This document shows positions 62,749 to 64,000 of a stretch of DNA of 64,000 nt, piece by piece (within the stretch, counting starts at the first letter, position 1; each line of letters starts with the position of its first letter). The notes under the pieces are model-generated. The model ran no database searches and was not told the origin of the DNA. It saw nothing but the letters and a program-made list of their open reading frames with translations. The stretch is taken from NCBI GenBank assembly GCA_004794785.1, contig SJOL01006711.1, positions 467,695 through 531,694 of the forward strand. The letters are read 5' to 3'. The stretch comes from Opisthorchis felineus. Its lineage: Eukaryota; Platyhelminthes; Trematoda; Opisthorchiida; Opisthorchiidae. The position numbers were made by a program, and so were the translations under genes.

Positions 62749-63180
62749 GGAAACCTGAGTAAATTTGCTTAGCTCCGCTAACGGATCAGAGGCAACTTGG
62801 TTACTATTTTTTCGATAAACGCTAACAAGAGGCTTACTGGCGCTTCTGTGGCGAATTCAGCTAGGCTGCCACTTCTCTCTAGTGAAAAATACAACCACTG
62901 ACTAAATAGACCGGCAAATGATCACTAGTCGTACGTAGGTTAGGCGGCTGATATAAGAGATCAAAGTAGAGGTTACATCCTGCATGAAGTTAAGTGACAG
63001 TAAGGAATGCCTTGGAAAGTGGAACGCCCTGGTTACCAAGTTTTGATTGCATGCTACTTGGCACAACACTCCCGCTTGAAAATTCCCTGGCTTCCCTGAC
63101 CATTGGTTGAATTCGCCGGGGATAAATATTGCAATGATCTGCATCTTTCAAGCACTGCCTAAACAAATGAAGTCTGCCAC
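62749..63180. other. no convincing gene
   Basis: Two overlapping minus-strand frames of 68-80 codons, without motifs, run up to the edge of copy D. Confidence 0.5.
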
Positions 63181-63560
63181 TTTTCGACATATACACTCAT
63201 TTGAGTATCAGTTTGTTTTTCATGAGATACTAAACTGAATCGCTCGTTTATGATATTCTTCAACTAAATGTGCTGCCCGAAGGCTGGTTCGTGTTTCAGT
63301 TGGCACGAAATTCGAGATATCGCGGTGTATTTTCATACAGGAAACTATTCGCAAGGTTGCTCAAAACTTTTCGACAGGCCACATTCATGTCGCTTTTCTT
63401 GGGGCTCATCAGGCAGGCGGAGTTCCTGAGGTTACGTAAACATTATGTTCCTCCTGGACCCAAATTGGACAGATTTTGACAAATACACTCATTTTCACAT
63501 CAGTTTGCTTTCCACGTGAGACTCTACTGGATTTCTCGTTTGTGCTATTCTTCACTCCTA
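63181..63560 (-). mobile_element. Penelope-like terminal repeat, copy D, tandem
   Basis: One full unit and the beginning of the next in the same orientation: ATACACTCAT occurs at 63191 and again at 63483, a period of 292 bp. Family blocks present include AATGTGCTGCCCGA, TTCGAGATATCGCGGT, CAAGGTTGCTCAAAA, CTTGGGGCTCATCAG and CCAAATTGGACAGATTT. No target duplication was found and the right end is indistinct. Confidence 0.6.
63384..63412 (-). ncRNA. hammerhead ribozyme relic (copy D)
   Basis: CTGATGA is intact on the minus strand (63412-63406) and stem II begins GCCCC, but the GAAAC segment has become GACAT and helix III is lost. Predicted inactive. Confidence 0.55.
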
Positions 63561-64000
63561 TTTTTCAACCTGAATTTGAAGTATTAATTTCTCCCACTTG
63601 AGTAAAATGTGTGTTTATATGCAGCGTATAATGCAGGAAACAGCGGAATTGATGCCCAAAACTACAATACATTTTAATGCTCGTTCTACTTCATTCACAC
63701 AGTGGTCAGCAAGATCGTCGAATCAAACCTGGTATGTACTCCAAATTTCACGGAATCAGGAGAAATTGGAGGGTGGGTAAACAGTCGTATTATGTTAGAA
63801 TAAAATTTAAAAAATACAGGTTTGTTTCCGCTTAGGCAGCAAATCAGTTGAGGCTAGTATGGCATACTCGTTACTTTCAGCAGTACAATGGAGACAGTAT
63901 TCTGCCAAGAACAAACTGAACATTCGGGGCCCCTCGTTAATTCTCTACATTTTGAACACACCACGTCCCGGTATATGCGCCTGAAATGAAGCATGATTTT
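63561..64000. other. no convincing gene
   Basis: A 60-codon plus-strand frame (63598-63780) has no recognisable motif. Nothing else is visible before the window ends. Confidence 0.5.

Noticed and set aside
1..64000. CRISPR arrays, operons, prophage or bacterial mobile elements
   Set aside because: There are no regularly spaced repeats, no long co-oriented frames and no bacterial signals. The sequence behaves as gene-poor metazoan DNA.

Overview
This window looks like AT-rich, gene-poor nuclear DNA from an animal. It has no operons, ribosome binding sites or long open frames. What I can see clearly is retroelement debris. The best clue to the host is hammerhead ribozyme cores in two unrelated dispersed families: a Penelope-like terminal-repeat family and a tRNA-derived SINE resembling the Sm-alpha hammerhead SINEs of schistosomes. 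A parasitic flatworm (tapeworm or fluke) is the most likely source. That is inference, because I could not search any database.

Layout. 1-7.1 kb: intergenic or intronic, with one weak tRNA-like remnant. 7.17-7.68 kb: Penelope-like repeat copy A with a hammerhead. 10.5-11.3 kb: two SINEs, the second with a decayed hammerhead. 11.3-19.5 kb: nothing firm. 19,533-22,833: one 1,425-bp segment given twice, on either side of a 451-bp run of N, almost certainly an assembly false duplication; each copy carries the same Penelope-like insertion (copy B). 24.56 kb and 29.51 kb: short exon candidates. 25.8 kb and 34.6 kb: two more copies of the hammerhead SINE. 33.9, 38.5, 40.8 and 46.3 kb: tRNA-related elements, the 38.5-kb one with an A-rich tail. 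42.7-44.0 kb: a minus-strand exon candidate next to a plus-strand, frame-broken gene remnant. 46.6 kb and 52.4-52.7 kb: further exon-like pieces. 60.7-61.2 kb: the best Penelope-like copy (C), with a 12-bp target duplication, long inverted arms and a hammerhead whose catalytic motifs are intact. 61.9-62.75 kb: a second frame-broken coding-like tract. 63.2-63.56 kb: copy D, more than one tandem unit.

How it works together. Both repeat families carry the hammerhead elements CUGANGA, stem II, GAAA and a flanking helix I, with a self-complementary helix III (ACCGGT in one, ACAGCTGT in the other). Self-cleaving ribozymes in Penelope-like elements and in flatworm SINEs are established knowledge. 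New here are the particular copies, their decay state, and the way inversion breakpoints in copies A and B fall near the ribozyme. No protein-coding gene could be identified by name; all coding entries are low-confidence exon or pseudogene candidates.
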